Shown in pieces: positions 24,189 through 36,228 of a DNA stretch of 64,000 nt (positions within the stretch are counted from its first letter, which is position 1; the number at the start of each line of letters is the position of its first letter). Made by a program: the position numbers and the translations under genes. The DNA is from Tethya wilhelma (taxonomy: Eukaryota > Porifera > Demospongiae > Tethyida > Tethyidae). Below the pieces are notes generated by a model. That model was not told the origin of the DNA. It ran no database searches and saw only the letters and a list, made by a program, of their open reading frames with translations. The DNA lies in NCBI GenBank assembly GCA_964030475.1, contig CAXIPT010000008.1:5418465-5482464 (forward strand), read 5' to 3'.

Positions 24189-25621
24189 ATGGCTACTGCA
24201 GTGGAGAGAAAGTTTACCAGTCTTAGGAAGCGGCTGGACCAGTTGGGCTACCGTCAACCATTGGGAATAGAGTCTTTGCCTCTCGTGGAGAAGCTGTTTG
24301 GCGACCTGCTGCACACCACAGAGAGTTTGAAAGGAGCCAAGCAACAGCTGGGCAAGCAGAAGGAACAGAAGGTAGTGTGGGAGCAACACGTGGAGCCTTA
24401 CAAGACAGACAACGCTCGTCTGGTGAAAGAGACCAATGAACTCCATCAACAGTTGATTCACAAGAAGGAGAGCTTTGAAGCGAGGGTGAAGGAACTGAAG
24501 GCAACTCTGAGACGTCTGGAACATGAAAATGCTGACCTCAAATTCTTGAACACACAATATATGCAAAAACTGCGAACACAAGAGAAAGAGTCGCAGGCAA
24601 AAACAGACAAAATCCTTGAACTGCAAGAGAAGAACTTTCAAGCTGTGATTCAAACGCCTGGAGGCAAGAAAAAACATATTCCATTCCGTCGTCAACGCAT
24701 GGACATTGACTCCACGCTTCCTGAGAGTGGCCACACCCCAGGGTTACCATGGAAACAGACCCCACCCACTCCCGATCCTTTTGTAGTGGACCTACTCCAT
24801 GTGGCAGACCAACGCATGGCCGACATGCAGACAGCAGTGGAAGAAGGAGAGAAGGAGCGCAAGAAACTAGAACAGTCTCTTCAGTTTATGAGGAAGCAGG
24901 TTGAGACGAGGGAGAGTGAGATAGAGAGGCTGACGAGGTTATTAAAAGGGGGTCGTCCTCCTGAGGCACTAGCTGCCGAGGGTGCCAGACAGAGCAATGA
25001 GAGGATGGTGGCTCATCTCAACATCCAGGTGGACTTCCTGCAGCAGGCCAACAGAGAGCTGGAGGGAAAGCTCTCCTCATCAGAGAGACAGAGAGATGAT
25101 CTTGAGCAGCAGAAGAGAGAACTAGGAGAGAAGAACTCGCGCATCTGCTCTGAGCTGGAGGAGATCAGTGGGCTGGTGAAACAGATGGAGGAAGAGAGAA
25201 GGGGAGGGGAGAGTGAACTGAGAGGAACCATCGAACAGCTCCAGGTAAGACGTGTGTGTGTGAGGGGAGGGGGGGGGGGTTGTACAAAATTACACTATTT
25301 GATCTCTCCCACCCATATATAGGTGGGATATAGTGTGGGGGGTACGCTAAATCCCTCCTATGTATATGGGCGGGCAGGGCAAAATCTTGGCGTACCCCAC
25401 GCTAAATATCCCACCCATATCCTCCTATATATAATAAGAATAATGCACTTACACTAAATCCCAGTACTTTATATTAAAATATAGGAGGAAAATAGTGTAC
25501 CCCTACGCTATATCCTTCCCATATATATATATAGGAGGAAAATAGCGTACCCCTACGCTACATCCCTCCTGTATATATATGGGTGGGAGAGATCAAATAG
25601 TGTAATTTTATCTATACCCGT

Positions 25622-25657
<36 letters not shown>

Positions 25658-28600
25658 AAGAGAGAGAGAGAGAAAGAGAGAAAAGTATCAATGCTGTAGT
25701 TCACCAAAGTTTTATTCTGTGTATTTAGAGAGAGAAATCGAAGTTGTTATCAATCCAAGAGGACCTTGACTCTCAAGTAAACCAGCTTCGAGTGGAGAAG
25801 GAAGAACTGTTGTCTGACAATCGGCGCATGGCAGAGATGCTGTCTACCTCTGAAGGAGCCACCCAGGAGGTGAGTGAGATGCTTGAGAGGCTCTCAGAGG
25901 AGAGGAAGGACCTCCAGAGACAGTGCAGACAGCTCAGGGAGAAAGGTAAGCATCATCAGCTATCCCTCGTCAAAGCTAGTGTGTGGCCTACATATTGTGT
26001 AGGATCTGCCAGACTGGCTTATACTAACATTGAGTTGCCATTGCCTACGTCCTAATGCCCACACTGTATTCTGCATTGAAAAGTTTAAATAATAAAAAGA
26101 TTTTAAAAATCATTTTTGATTTTATTTTAAAATCTTTCCATGTGTTCAGAGTCTATTCTCCAGCAGAGGATCTCTGAGCTGGAGTCTGCAAAGAGTGCAG
26201 CGCCAGGGACCAGTGGTGTGCTGTCGGAGCTGAAGAGAGAGAGGGATGAGCTGAAGGATGCTGTGAGTGGCTTTGAGACAGAGCTCATGGAGATACAGAT
26301 GGCCAGCAAGAGGCTGGCCGAGGACAGGGACAACTTCAGACTGCTATATCAGCAGGTGGGTGGGTGTGGTCTATCTCACATGCAGAAAGTGATGTCATTC
26401 CTTTTCATCAGGTCACCGACGAGTTGTCTCGCAGCCGACTTCAGTCTCGTGGCAGCGGTGCTGGTAGCTCCATGGGGAGTGTCCTGCGGAGGGTGGAGGG
26501 AGAGAGGGACACCGCCAAGATGGATCTAGGCCAGGTGAAGGCAGAGTGCCGCAGTTTGAAGGAAAGACTGCGGATATCTCAGGACACCCAGCAGAGGGAC
26601 ATGAGTGCACTGGAGGACAGGATCGCTGAGCTCCAGCTGCAGCTGGATGAGGTAATGGTTACATCGTGCAATGATGATGACCCACGACTTATCACAGTGT
26701 GTGTAGGTGTGCAGTGAACGAGACGAGCTGACCTCTAGAGTGACCTCTCTCAAGGATGGTGTGAAGTCGTTGGAATGTGAGCTCCAGCACAGCAGTGAGA
26801 CTCTCTCTGCAGCCAATGCCGAGGCCGTCCGTTATCGCACCAAGGCAGCCCACCTCCAGGGCCTCGTGGACACCACAGAGAGAGCCAAACAGGAGCAGAT
26901 GAAGGACTTGAAGAGGCAGGAAGAGGGTGTCCATATGGCACACACCAACATTGCATCACTCAACAGCAAGCTAGGTATTTCAACAGTGTTGTTGTTGCAA
27001 CACTTGTATCACAAGTCACTGTGCCCACAGCTGAGCTGGAGGGCAGTCTGGCTGACCGGGAGGAGAAGCTGAGTGAGCTGCGCCATGCTCTGGCCATGTT
27101 GGACCAGGACCACGACACTCTGAGGGCAGAGACAGACGCTAAAGATGAGGCCATCTCTCAACTTCAACACCTCACCAAAGAGAAGGAGGCGGCCATTGTT
27201 GAGCTGGAGGAGAGGGTGGCTCAGTTGGAGCTGGAGGTGTCCTCGACCCAGAGCCAGTGCGGGGGGAAGGACAAGGAGGTGGGGAGTCTGAGGGGGCAGC
27301 TCGAGGGGGCACTCAGAGAGGGGGACCAGCTCAGGGGGCAGCTGAGGAGTGTCAGTCAGCAGGTGGAGCAGCTCAGACAGGACCTGACCACCATGACCCA
27401 GGTTGGTAGTGAGAGGGAGGGGGTGTTGGTCAGTGACTGATGATGAGTGTGTCTGCAGGAGAACCAGGCAGTCCACGATGAGCTGCACAGGGTGGTTGAA
27501 CTGAAGAGATCTCTGGAGGTCAAAGTACAGGAGTATGCCCAGAGTATGTTGCGTTATGAGGAGGCCATGGCTGTGAAGGAGAGAGAGAAGACAGAACTGC
27601 TGGACTCCTACCGCAGTTTGAGCCAGGAGGCCGACAGGCTGGACTCCACGGTCCAACACTCCCTGGGAGAGACCTCCACTGCCAGACACGAGGTGGCTGC
27701 TCTAGCTCAGGTGAGACAAACTGTATTACATCATAAGAAAGTTCATTCCTACTGATTGCAAGGTTGTATGGAACTAGGACCTGCACCATATACTGTATAG
27801 CGGGAAAATTTGGCGAATTGGCAAAATTTTAATTCTTCTGCAAATCGCCAAGCACATAATATATAAACAATTGTGCAGAATCAAATCGCCAATCATATTA
27901 AAGTGCGAATTTGCCAAATTTTAAGCTCCCCAAATTTACCCGCTATACAGTCTATGCCATTGGCATGACTCTTGGCCTCCATTGCTCCCGCAGGAGAAGG
28001 CCCATCTGGAGGATGTGGTCCAGCAGCAGGCAGTGGAGATACAGCAACACATGCAGTCCCTACAGGCCTACGAACTGCAGCTCTCCAATCTGACAGCAGC
28101 TCTTGCCAAACTGGAGAATGCCCTGAGGCAGGAGCAGGAGGAGAAGGTAGAGGGATGTGGGTGTGGCTGGGTTGTAACGATGTGTGGTCTCCATGGTTAC
28201 AGAGAGCTCTGGTCAGTGATGTAAGAGCCACCAGGGAGCTGTGTGTGCAGCTGGAACGGAGCAAGGCATCGCTGAGTCGGCAACTTTCCTCCCAGTCGGC
28301 CAGTTACGATGAGGTACAGTGTAGGACAATCATGTCAGGGAATGTGGGGGGTGGGGGGAGTTAATGTCTCTCTCTCCATAGGCCATTGTGAGTGAAATCA
28401 CTGGCGTATACAGCTGGGAATAGCACCATTGCAATCAGCTTAATGAGATCTTTCAAATGGTGTGGTTTTTTTATTGTGCTAAATTTGTGTTTATCAATTT
28501 TTGATACCACGAACTATTTATAATACTTGGCCCATAGTCCCCCCAAATCACTGTGAATAAAATTAAGCATATCTCAGTCTAGGAAGGTCATATGAAGCTA

Positions 28601-28699
28601 GGACTAGTGCTGTTGTGATCAGCTTAATGAGATCTTTCAAATGGTGTAGTTTTTGTCCCAAATTTGTGTTTATCAAATTTTTTCCGGTACCATAAACTC

Positions 28700-28739
<40 letters not shown>

Positions 28740-29655
28740 GCTTCAACACAGGCTGGAGGACTTGCAAGCTGAGAGGAGCCTCATTAAACAGCAGGTCAGT
28801 GAGTCCATTGTCTCGACTAGTGATGGTCTCACACCATGCCTCAATTACAGCTTGATAACGAGAGGAGCTCCGTCGAGAAACTCCAATCACTGCTCACCAG
28901 TGAGCGCAAGAAGGAGTTCCAGAGTCACATGACCTCCCAGGAGAGGGAGACGGAGATACAGCACCTCAGGCAACAGCTGGCAAGACTGGAGGCTGACAGG
29001 TGTGTATGGGCGAGGATGATGTCATGATGATGTCATTTTTGGTGTGAATTAATGTAGGTTATCACTGACTGAACAGCTGTGTACACTGAGGTCAGAGGTC
29101 ATGGTCAAGACAGAGGAGATACAACAGCTTAAAGTGGAGCTGTCGTCAATGAAGTTCCAGAGGTGAGCTTGGAGGGAGGTGTGGTGGCCCTGAAGGTTCA
29201 CTGATTTTGCTAACTGATTTTTGATCTAAGCTATTTTTTAACCCTTTCTAAGCAATTTTAATTAGCGTTTTTTAATCCAAGCTATTTTCAACCCCTATTT
29301 GGAAAAATATGAAAATGGCCACCATAGGGAGGTCACTAACACCTGACTGAAGTGTGTGTGTGTGTGTGTGTAGGGAACATGCCAAGAGACAGCTGACGAT
29401 AGAGAGATCCCAGTTGGCCCCATCGTCATGGCAACCAGGAGCTGGTGAGGAGGTGTTCACTAAGGAGAAACAGACGATGGTCACTCAGAGTGCCAGTGAG
29501 TTGCCACGCCCACACTGGTCACAAAAGTGCATAATGTCCATTGTTATGGTTTTGCAGAGTTAGTTGGTGAGCTGATGACGTCACATTCTCCAAGCTCCTC
29601 CCACTCAGCCACACCCCCTTCTAGTAATTCACCTATTCAAGACAAACCAAGCTAA
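24189..29655 (+). CDS. CEP135: Centrosomal protein of 135 kDa
   Basis: Centriole cartwheel and microtubule-linking protein (Bld10 family). It starts MATAVERKFTSLRKRLDQLG; the first exon also has LPLVEKLFGDLLHTTESL, HENADLKFLNTQYMQKL, QTPGGKKKHIPFRRQRMDID and MVAHLNIQVDFLQQANREL, all diagnostic of CEP135/TSGA10. The rest is almost continuous coiled coil across about 15 exons. It ends SPSSSHSATPPSSNSPIQDK-PS at 29655. The first exon is very long (to about 25244) and later ones are short. Introns carry several inverted-repeat elements (25286-25609, 27791-27953, about 28410-28650) and GT/GA microsatellites. About 1,100 residues are expected, near the family length. Confidence 0.95.
25286..25609. 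mobile_element. Inverted-repeat MITE, family E, in CEP135 intron
   Basis: Starts AAAATTACACTATTTGATCT and ends AGATCAAATAGTGTAATTTT, perfect arms of at least 29 bp. Inside are several copies of a TAGCGTACCCCTACGCTA motif in both orientations. Non-coding. Confidence 0.9.
25617..25684 (+). repeat. (GT)n(GA)n microsatellite
   Basis: GT run followed by GA/AAAG-rich run, right after the family E element and before the next CEP135 exon. Confidence 0.85.
27791..27953. mobile_element. MITE family D, copy 2, in CEP135 intron
   Basis: Starts TACTGTATAGCGGGAAAATT and ends AATTTACCCGCTATACAGTC, with subterminal GGCGAATTGGCAAA and its inverted partner TTTGCCAAATTT. It is the cleanest of the family D copies. 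Confidence 0.85.
28405..28655. repeat. Family F repeat pieces in CEP135 intron
   Basis: Two direct copies of CAGCTTAATGAGATCTTTCA plus AATGGTG, the second preceded by ATATCTCAGTCTAGGAAGGT. The same sequence forms the ends of family F elements at 59884-60115 and 60945-62190. Confidence 0.75.
28703..28737 (+). repeat. (GT)n microsatellite before a CEP135 acceptor
   Basis: GT run ending GAAG directly before the exon for LQHRLEDLQAERSLIKQQ. Confidence 0.85.
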
Positions 29656-29781
29656 ACAAACCACTTTTTTCTAATTTTATTATAGATGGACATTGCATAT
29701 TTGTTAACTGTATCCATGGCAACAAGACAAGACATTTCATTTTCAATTTTTAGTCAGTTTCTTAGTGTGCATATCACATGC

Positions 29782-29798
29782 TAGTCTCGCGTGCCAGA
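29782..29798. repeat. Single end of MITE family B near ALG5 start
   Basis: TAGTCTCGCGTGCCAG matches the family B terminal repeat with one change. No partner end was seen close by, so it is a remnant or solo end. It lies 60 bases upstream of the ALG5 start. Confidence 0.6.
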
Positions 29799-29839
29799 CC
29801 CCCAACGGACTAATCACATGATTCGGAACGCAAGCCGAG

Positions 29840-29849
29840 ATCACGTGAG
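29840..29849. promoter_or_regulatory. E-box upstream of ALG5
   Basis: ATCACGTGAG, 8 bases before the chosen ALG5 start codon, carries the same CACGTG core as other promoters in the window. Confidence 0.4.
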
Positions 29850-29856
29850 CTGCGTT

Positions 29857-30244
29857 ATGGAGAGCCTAGACTCGTTCTTGGAGCGTACTGTAGGCGCTAC
29901 CTTCAGCTATGGCGAGCTGATGGGGACAGTGGCGGCGGTGTGTGTCGGCTGCATGGCCTGGACGCTCTTACTGGTAAGTTTATTTGGCATGCTGTCTTGT
30001 ATTCTTATTAATGCGCACCACACCTGTTACAGCTCTACCTCTTTCTCCGCCTGACGACTGTAGCTGAGCCCAACCTCGAGAGAGCTGACTCTGAGAAGGT
30101 GTACTCTGACCCTGCCACAGGAAAGAAGCACCCTTTTCCTTCAGTGACGGATCCTGAACCTTCAGTCTACATCACACTGGTGGTACCCGCCTACAACGAG
30201 CAAGACAGAAGTGAGCTGTGTCCTAGTTCAGCTCATCTAGTGTT

Positions 30245-30305
<61 letters not shown>

Positions 30306-31222
30306 CCTCCTCCATGCTCACCATTGTGACTGCTGCTGTAGGTTGCAATGAAGTACGTGAAGAAGTATGGTGCAGACAAGGTACGGCTATTGGAGTTTGT
30401 CAAGAACAGAGGCAAAGGAGGTGCTGTGAGAATGGTGAGACATCTGCAGCACTCTGAGCTAGCTGTCCATCCATCTTCCCATTCTCCTCTTAGGGATCAT
30501 TGAGTGCAAGAGGAGAGAGGGTGCTCTTTCTAGATGCCGATGGCGCCACTAAAATAGCCGACATGAAGCGTTTGGAGGAAGCCATGGATGATATAGCTCA
30601 GGACTGGGCTGTGCCAGCTGTGACTGTTGGCTCCAGAGCCCACCTCCAAGATGAAGCTGTTGCCAACGTGAGTGTGTGATGCAGCTGTGTGATTGCCTAG
30701 CTAGCTGTTACAACTGACAATTCTTGTTTCGTTGTCCAGCGCTCTCTCTTCCGCAACTTCCTGATGTATGGGTTTCACTTCCTGGTCTACTTCCTGTGTG
30801 TGAAGGGCATCAAGGACACCCAGTGTGGTTTCAAGATGATGACACGCTCTGCAGCTGCCACTCTATTCCAAATAATACACATTGACAGATGGTGAGTTGC
30901 ATTCTCTGTGCATGTGTGTACCACTAGCCACCTGCTTGTTATTGACTGCCTCAGGGCATTTGATGTGGAGCTGCTCTACGTGAGTCAGCAGCTGAAGATG
31001 CCAATGAAGGAGGTGGCAGTCAACTGGCAGGAGATAGAAGGTACCCCTCTTAATGCCTAGCTGTGTGTGCAGTGGTCATGGTTGACTGTTGGTTTGTTTT
31101 CAGGTTCTAAACTGGTTCCCTTCTGGAGTTGGTTGCAAATGGGCAGGGACTTACTCTTCATTAGGTTGCGGTACATGTTTGGCTTGTGGACAATCCACAT
31201 ACCCAAGTCAAAATCTGATTAG
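29857..31222 (+). CDS. ALG5: Dolichyl-phosphate beta-glucosyltransferase (one exon missing)
   Basis: ER enzyme making dolichyl-phosphate-glucose for N-glycan assembly. It starts MESLDSFLERTVGATFSYGE, with an N-terminal membrane segment (MAWTLLLLYLFLRL) split by an intron. Then come VVPAYNEQDR, VKNRGKGGAVRMG, FLDADGATK, LMYGFHFLVYFLCVKGIKDT with QCGFKMM, WAFDVELLYVSQQ, and ending FIRLRYMFGLWTIHIPKSKS-D. Between VPAYNEQDR (donor at about 30209, phase 1) and VAMKYVKKYG (acceptor at 30341, phase 0) the family's segment of about 39 residues with the conserved VDDGS motif is missing, and the splice phases do not match. The gap is occupied by a CT microsatellite, so a collapsed assembly is likely. 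An earlier in-frame ATG exists at 29818. Confidence 0.93.
30246..30300 (+). repeat. (CT)n microsatellite inside ALG5
   Basis: Long CT run exactly where an ALG5 exon is expected but absent. Confidence 0.92.
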
Positions 31223-31394
31223 CTGATAATGTTTAAATTGTTTTTGTAGAATAAAGTTGATTTCACTTATTAATAAATATTTCTAATCTTGCACACACAC
31301 ACATAATGAAATTAATGATAGCAATAATTAAATTTTGTTCTCCATCCTGAATTAGCAGTCATTTATTAATAAATTTATTAGCTACTAAAATTCA

Positions 31395-34063
31395 CTAGAA
31401 CACATCGTCCAGCTGCACGGTGTTGAGATGGTAGTAGGCCCCGCCCCTGGCCATCAGCTCAGTGTGAGTGCCAGACTCTATTACCTGTCCGTTGTGGATC
31501 ACAGCTATCACGTCAGAATTGTAGATGGTGGACAGCCGGTGAGCTATGACGATGCTGGTCCTCCCCTCTCTGGCTCTGTCCAGAGCATCTTGGACTATCT
31601 TCTCACTCTCAGTGTCCAGAGCTGATGTGGCCTCGTCCAGGAGCAGCACTTTAGGATCTCTGACGAGAGCTCTAGCGATGGCAATACGTTGTTTCTGTCC
31701 CCCACTCAACTGGGTGCCCTTTGACCCGACATTGGTCTTGTATCCCTGTTGAGTGATGCACACAAAATTGTTGTTAACATGGGTTTAAATGCCCGTGGTC
31801 TAACCAACCTGTGGGAGTGATTCAATGAATTTATGAATATTGGCTGATTTGGCTGCCTCAATCACCTCAGCATCTGACACCTCCCTGAAGAGAGCTCCAT
31901 AGCGGATGTTCTCAGCAATGCTGCAGTCAAAGAGAAGAGGCTCCTGAGACACGATGCCAATCTGAGCTCTGAGCCAGCGCAGGTTGAGGTCCCTGAGGTC
32001 AGTGGCGTCCATGGTGATGTTGCCGGCAATGGGGTCATAGAACCTCTCCACCAGGGACACGATGGTGGACTTGCCACACCCACTGGGACCCACCAGTGCC
32101 AGCGTCTGTCCTGGTTTGACGTCCACTGTGAGTCCTTGGAGGACCTTCACCTCGGGGCGAGCAGGGTAGTTGAAATGAACGGACTTTACAGACACCTCGC
32201 CACTTGTGCTCTCCTGCATAATGGAAGGGGTGTGGCCTAGCTAATAAGGGGATGGGTGGAGCTTACTAATTTGATTCCCTCGTCTGATGTGACGTCTATG
32301 AGTGGCTTCCTCTTAAGGAGAGTCATGATCCTGGCAGCAGAGTTCTGAGCCTTGGTAGCGTCTCCTGCAAAGGAACCAGCTCGGCCAATGGAGAGAGCAG
32401 TGAACACAACAGCAGCAAACACTCTAGAACACAATGATGGATTGAGTAAGCTATATCACCATGGTAACGATGACACATGCACTCACTGGAAGATGTCGTC
32501 ATAGCTGTTCCTTCCTTCCACCACTAGGTAGGCTCCAAAGCTGTAGCCAGCTCCATACAGGTAGAACACCAAGGACTGGGCAATGGCCACCACAATGGCT
32601 TGGAGGAACACACTCTTAAGATTGTCTCTATACAAACAGAGAATGGAGTTTACGATTCAGTGACACACTAATGAAGTACTCCTATCATTGCTCACCTAAA
32701 AGGTCCGTCAAGAAGACAGTTGTACTTGTCAGAGAGTCTCTGCTCCACCCCGAGACCAGCTACTGTGCGCATGTTGTCAATGGACTCAACAGCTGTCTGC
32801 CCACTTTGCTCGAGGCGTTTCTTGTTCTTCTGAGCTCTGCCCCTGAGGAGTCTGATCTGGAAGTAGCTGGACATGGCCAGGACAGGGAAACAGAACATCA
32901 GAACCAGTGTGAGCTCCCAAGATGCTACAAATGCAATGATAATGGCCGCCACAAAACCAAACACAATCTGAAGAATAGTTCCCATACGAATGCCAGTTGC
33001 CTGTAGGGAAGAGCACACACACACATACACATAAGCTAGATATTCAGCTGATACAGCTGCTAACCCACCCCTTTCACAAGTGAGGCATCAGTGGCTAGTC
33101 GTGTCGAGAGAGCACCAGTGGAATTGGACTTGAGATCAAACCAAGATATTTCTTGTCGGAGCATGGCTTCAAAGCTCTGCAGACGAAGTCTCTTTGTGAG
33201 TCTCTCCCCAGCAATGGCCAGAGAGAAGGTCTGAAGGGGACAACACACGGTACATCCTCAGAAGGTTGGACACAAGAGGCTTCTTACCGCCAGGAAATAG
33301 ACGGAGCCAGCACCAATAGCAAGACCAACGAATCCACCAACAATTTTTGCAGTTTCAGACTCAATCAGCTCAGGATCATTGAAACCAAACACCTGACAAC
33401 ACAAGATGAATTGATGCCATTTCCAGCCAATTTTGCCGGGAAATAGTCCAACTTACATCGAGCACGTTACTGAAGAGGATGGCCATGCAAGGGAAGAGGG
33501 CTCCAATGATGGCGGACGCTATGATCCCTACCAGGACAAATGGCCAGTCAGGCTTGTTGAGACGGAGGAGGTCCCAGGTGGACAGCTGGGGCAGCTTCTC
33601 ATCCTCCTTGGACCGACGACCTCGCTTGAAGAGACGACCTCGTTTCCTAGGAGACAGCTGACGTTCCCCCTCCTGTCCGTCGACACTGCCACTGTGCTCC
33701 AACTCAGGTGTCTGCAAATAGACAGTGAACTAACATTGACCACACCCATCTCTCTCAGTGAAGGGGTCACCTGTTCCTCCTCCTCCTGCGGGTCGTACTG
33801 CTGTATCTCGTCATCAAAGTCATCCAGGGAGATCTCATCGGGGCCTGGGAAGGTCCTCCGGCCTGGGAATGGAGATGGGTTGGCAGCGAGAGGAATGTCC
33901 TCAATGCTGAACCCCGACCGGTCGATAAGTGTCTGGATGTGTTCCGTTTGAGACACAGACGAGGCCTGCCTCAGGAAGCTTGGTCTCCCATGGTCTCCTA
34001 TGGACTCTGACCTCTGACGAGAGAAGGACCTCTTCACTGCAGCTCTGAAGTCGGCCAGTGGTT
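31395..34063 (-). CDS. ABCB1-like: ABCB1-like transporter, C-terminal half (linker, TMD2, NBD2)
   Basis: Second half of a full P-glycoprotein-type exporter. On the minus strand: linker [35 protein letters not shown], then TMD2 starting [20 protein letters not shown], with [20 protein letters not shown] and [13 protein letters not shown] in the intracellular loops. NBD2 has Walker [11 protein letters not shown]-loop [12 protein letters not shown], signature [15 protein letters not shown], Walker [13 protein letters not shown] and the H-loop IVIAHRLST. It ends NTVQLDDVF. The sequence continues in the N-terminal half at 39072-42055, so both are one gene interrupted by gaps and a duplicated linker. 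It converges on ALG5. The substrate cannot be inferred. Confidence 0.92.
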
Positions 34064-34556
34064 CTGTTAGTGGAAAGGACAAGAATGGATTCATTTGTGT
34101 CACATTACGGAAGCCGAGAGTGACCATTCACATTCATGATCACTCCTAACAGTTCAACAACATATTTGCACATCCAGGTTCACATTCATGATCAATTATA
34201 AACGTATTTTTGTATTTGGGTTCACATTCACTATCAAATTCTAAACATATTCAGGAATTCATGTTCGCATTTGATCAGTCCACCAGTTCAGCAATGCGTA
34301 TTCACGCTTTCAGGTTCATCAGTTTTGTACCATGCATGTATTATTAATTTTATCATTGTTCACAATCTGAGTGATGATTAAAATGGCTGACCATGGAGTG
34401 GCCCATTCTATTGCACTTTCTAGCAATTTAGCAGTATGAGGAATAATGCAGTCATTCAGTATGCTACTAGAGGCTACTTATCAACAGAGATTTGGGTTTT
34501 TTGAAATAATAATATGTTTGGATGCCATAGCCATGTCCTATGACCTCTCTCAGATG
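33340..34556 (-). repeat. ABCB linker segment, copy 1 of a near-identical duplicate
   Basis: This exon-intron stretch recurs at about 37067-38276 in the same orientation with the same intron sequences. Exon parts at the left end (33340-33400) show several substitutions, the rest very few. Copy 1 stops at the N at 34557. Confidence 0.9.
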
Positions 34557-34557
34557 N
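34557..34557. other. Collapsed assembly gap (single N)
   Basis: Joins the intron of ABCB copy 1 directly to the middle of a ZFR zinc-finger codon series, so the two sides are not natural neighbours. Confidence 0.9.
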
Positions 34558-35154
34558 ATGTGCGCCTTCTTGGCAAACTCATCGTTGAAGTAGCAGTCGC
34601 ACATCTCACACTTGAACATGGCATGGGGGAACTTGGGATCCCCCTTGGCGGCCACCACCAGGTGCTCTCCTGGGGGGGAAGGGGGGAGATAAAATGTCAG
34701 TTAGTACAACTTTAGTGACAACAATAAAAGATATTTTGATGCAAAACAAGATCTTCAATAGGGTTTCACAGTATAACTAGCTTCTTTCTCTGCCAACCCT
34801 TACCAGCTACCAGACAGGCTCAGTCACGTACATACCATGGCTACAATGCCAACAGCTACTGTCATCAGTTACTTACCGACTGCCTCGGGGTCTCCGTCAG
34901 TCCCTCCTGTACCAGTTGCTGTTGGCTGAGTGGGTGTGGTCACAATACTAGCCACTCCCACTTTCTCCTTGGACATCAATGGTTTTATGGCAGTTGGTTT
35001 GTTTCCAGTAGCGGCACCAGCAGCTGCAGTGGCAGCAGTGGCAGTGGTGGAGGCAGGGGGCACTGCAGCAGGGGGAGGGTACACCTTGAGAGACTGGGAG
35101 CCACCGCTGGCAGCCCCCGTGGAGCTGAGCTGCTGACCACCAACAAATGTGATC
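34558..35154 (-). CDS. ZFR: Zinc finger RNA-binding protein fragment
   Basis: Two exons of a ZFR-type protein, which binds double-stranded RNA through U1-like C2H2 fingers and a DZF domain. Exon 35154-34877 encodes ITFVGGQQLSSTGAASGGSQ then an Ala/Pro/Thr-rich linker ending DGDPEAV. Exon 34669-34558 encodes KFPHAMFKCEMCDCYFNDEF and AKKAH before running into the N. The FVGG-LQSTG block and the CxxCxCxFND finger match the third finger region of ZFR. Earlier fingers and the DZF domain are absent from the window. It is embedded between two copies of an ABCB linker and bounded by gaps, so it is probably a misplaced contig, not a nested gene. Confidence 0.85.
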
Positions 35155-35211
35155 CTAAATAAAGAACACCATTTACTCTAAATAAACGTGGCATCATTGC
35201 TCACTCTAAAT

Positions 35212-36155
35212 GAAAGCACCGATGGTGCACAAGCCTCGGCACACTCATTGACAACTAGCTAGTGCACTTGTATGCATATTATGCTGTGTAAAAGAGTGTA
35301 TCATAGCTACATGTATGAGTACTATGAGTCAATGTATTAGAAAATAATCACCTATAGGCACACAGTGATACTGTCCATACAGCCACCACCACATCTCTGT
35401 GATGAAGCAGCAGGCCAACTAGCATGCATAAATAAACATGCATGTGTTCAAAAGACCATTAGTACCGAGACTCATGCAACAAGTCCCAGCTCAGTATGCC
35501 TGATCTGTGTCAGCGGCCTAGCACTAGCTGATGATCAATCATGACTGATCCGCAGTGGTCTCAGCTAGCCGATAGTACAATGATCTCAGTAAGGAAAACT
35601 CAGTTTAGAAAATCCATTGAACCAGTGGTAAAACTTTGAACAGTAATGCTTAGTTATACTGCTCGAAAGCAGATATTCAGCTAGCCTGAACCATACTGAG
35701 ACAGGCCATACTGCATGCAGATGCTGCATCATGGCAGTATGCAGTCAAGAGACAAGTTGTAGCATATAAAAACAATCAATTGAGTTACTTACTTGTGCAA
35801 ACAGCTAAGCTAACTGAACCAAGCACATCACATCCAGCTAGAGCCAGAGCTTTGAACTGAACTGAGCATATCTGGTCCAACTGTAATTCTAGATAACGCA
35901 CACTACATGGGGCATGATCGTGGGTGCAGTTTCGAAGCTAAGCGTTCTGGGAAGCACAAAAGCCTCAAATCTCAGAAACTACAGCATTTTGCAAGATTCT
36001 ACACAACAAATTTCTAGATAATTCTGATTCATGAACGTAAGTACCTTCTGTTTGTACCATGGAGCTGCCATTCTTTAGATAATCTAGTAACAGACACACA
36101 GACAAAACGACTACCGTAACCCTCTGCACGTGCTACTCACGTGCCGAGGCTTAAC
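35212..36155. mobile_element. Dispersed repeat, family G
   Basis: Begins GAAAGCACCGATGGTGCACA then AGCCTCGGCAC, and ends CGTGCCGAGGCTTAA at about 36154, giving a short inverted AAGCCTCGGCAC end. Internal blocks (GATAACGCACACTACATGGG at 35894) also occur at 18351 in IFT172. No coding frame recognised. Satellite units follow its right end. Confidence 0.7.
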
Positions 36156-36228
36156 TACTGGAGAACCCAAGAACCTTTCCCACTAAAACTACTGGAGAAT
36201 CCAAGAACCTTTCCCACTAAAACTAGGG
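36150..36228. repeat. Short array of the 35-bp satellite
   Basis: Two units of ACTACTGGAGAACCCAAGAA plus CCTTTCCCACTAAA, the same satellite as in the IFT172 intron, directly after family G. Confidence 0.88.

Noticed and set aside
24165..24734. 189-residue minus-strand frame opposite CEP135
   Set aside because: Leu-rich shadow of the Glu/Lys/Gln-rich coiled-coil exon.
33433..33951. 172-residue plus-strand open frame, repeated at 37162-37680
   Set aside because: It is antisense to ABCB linker exons; the coding evidence is on the minus strand.
34558..35154. ZFR as a gene nested in an ABCB intron
   Set aside because: It is bounded by an N in mid-exon and lies between duplicated ABCB sequence, so misplacement is simpler.
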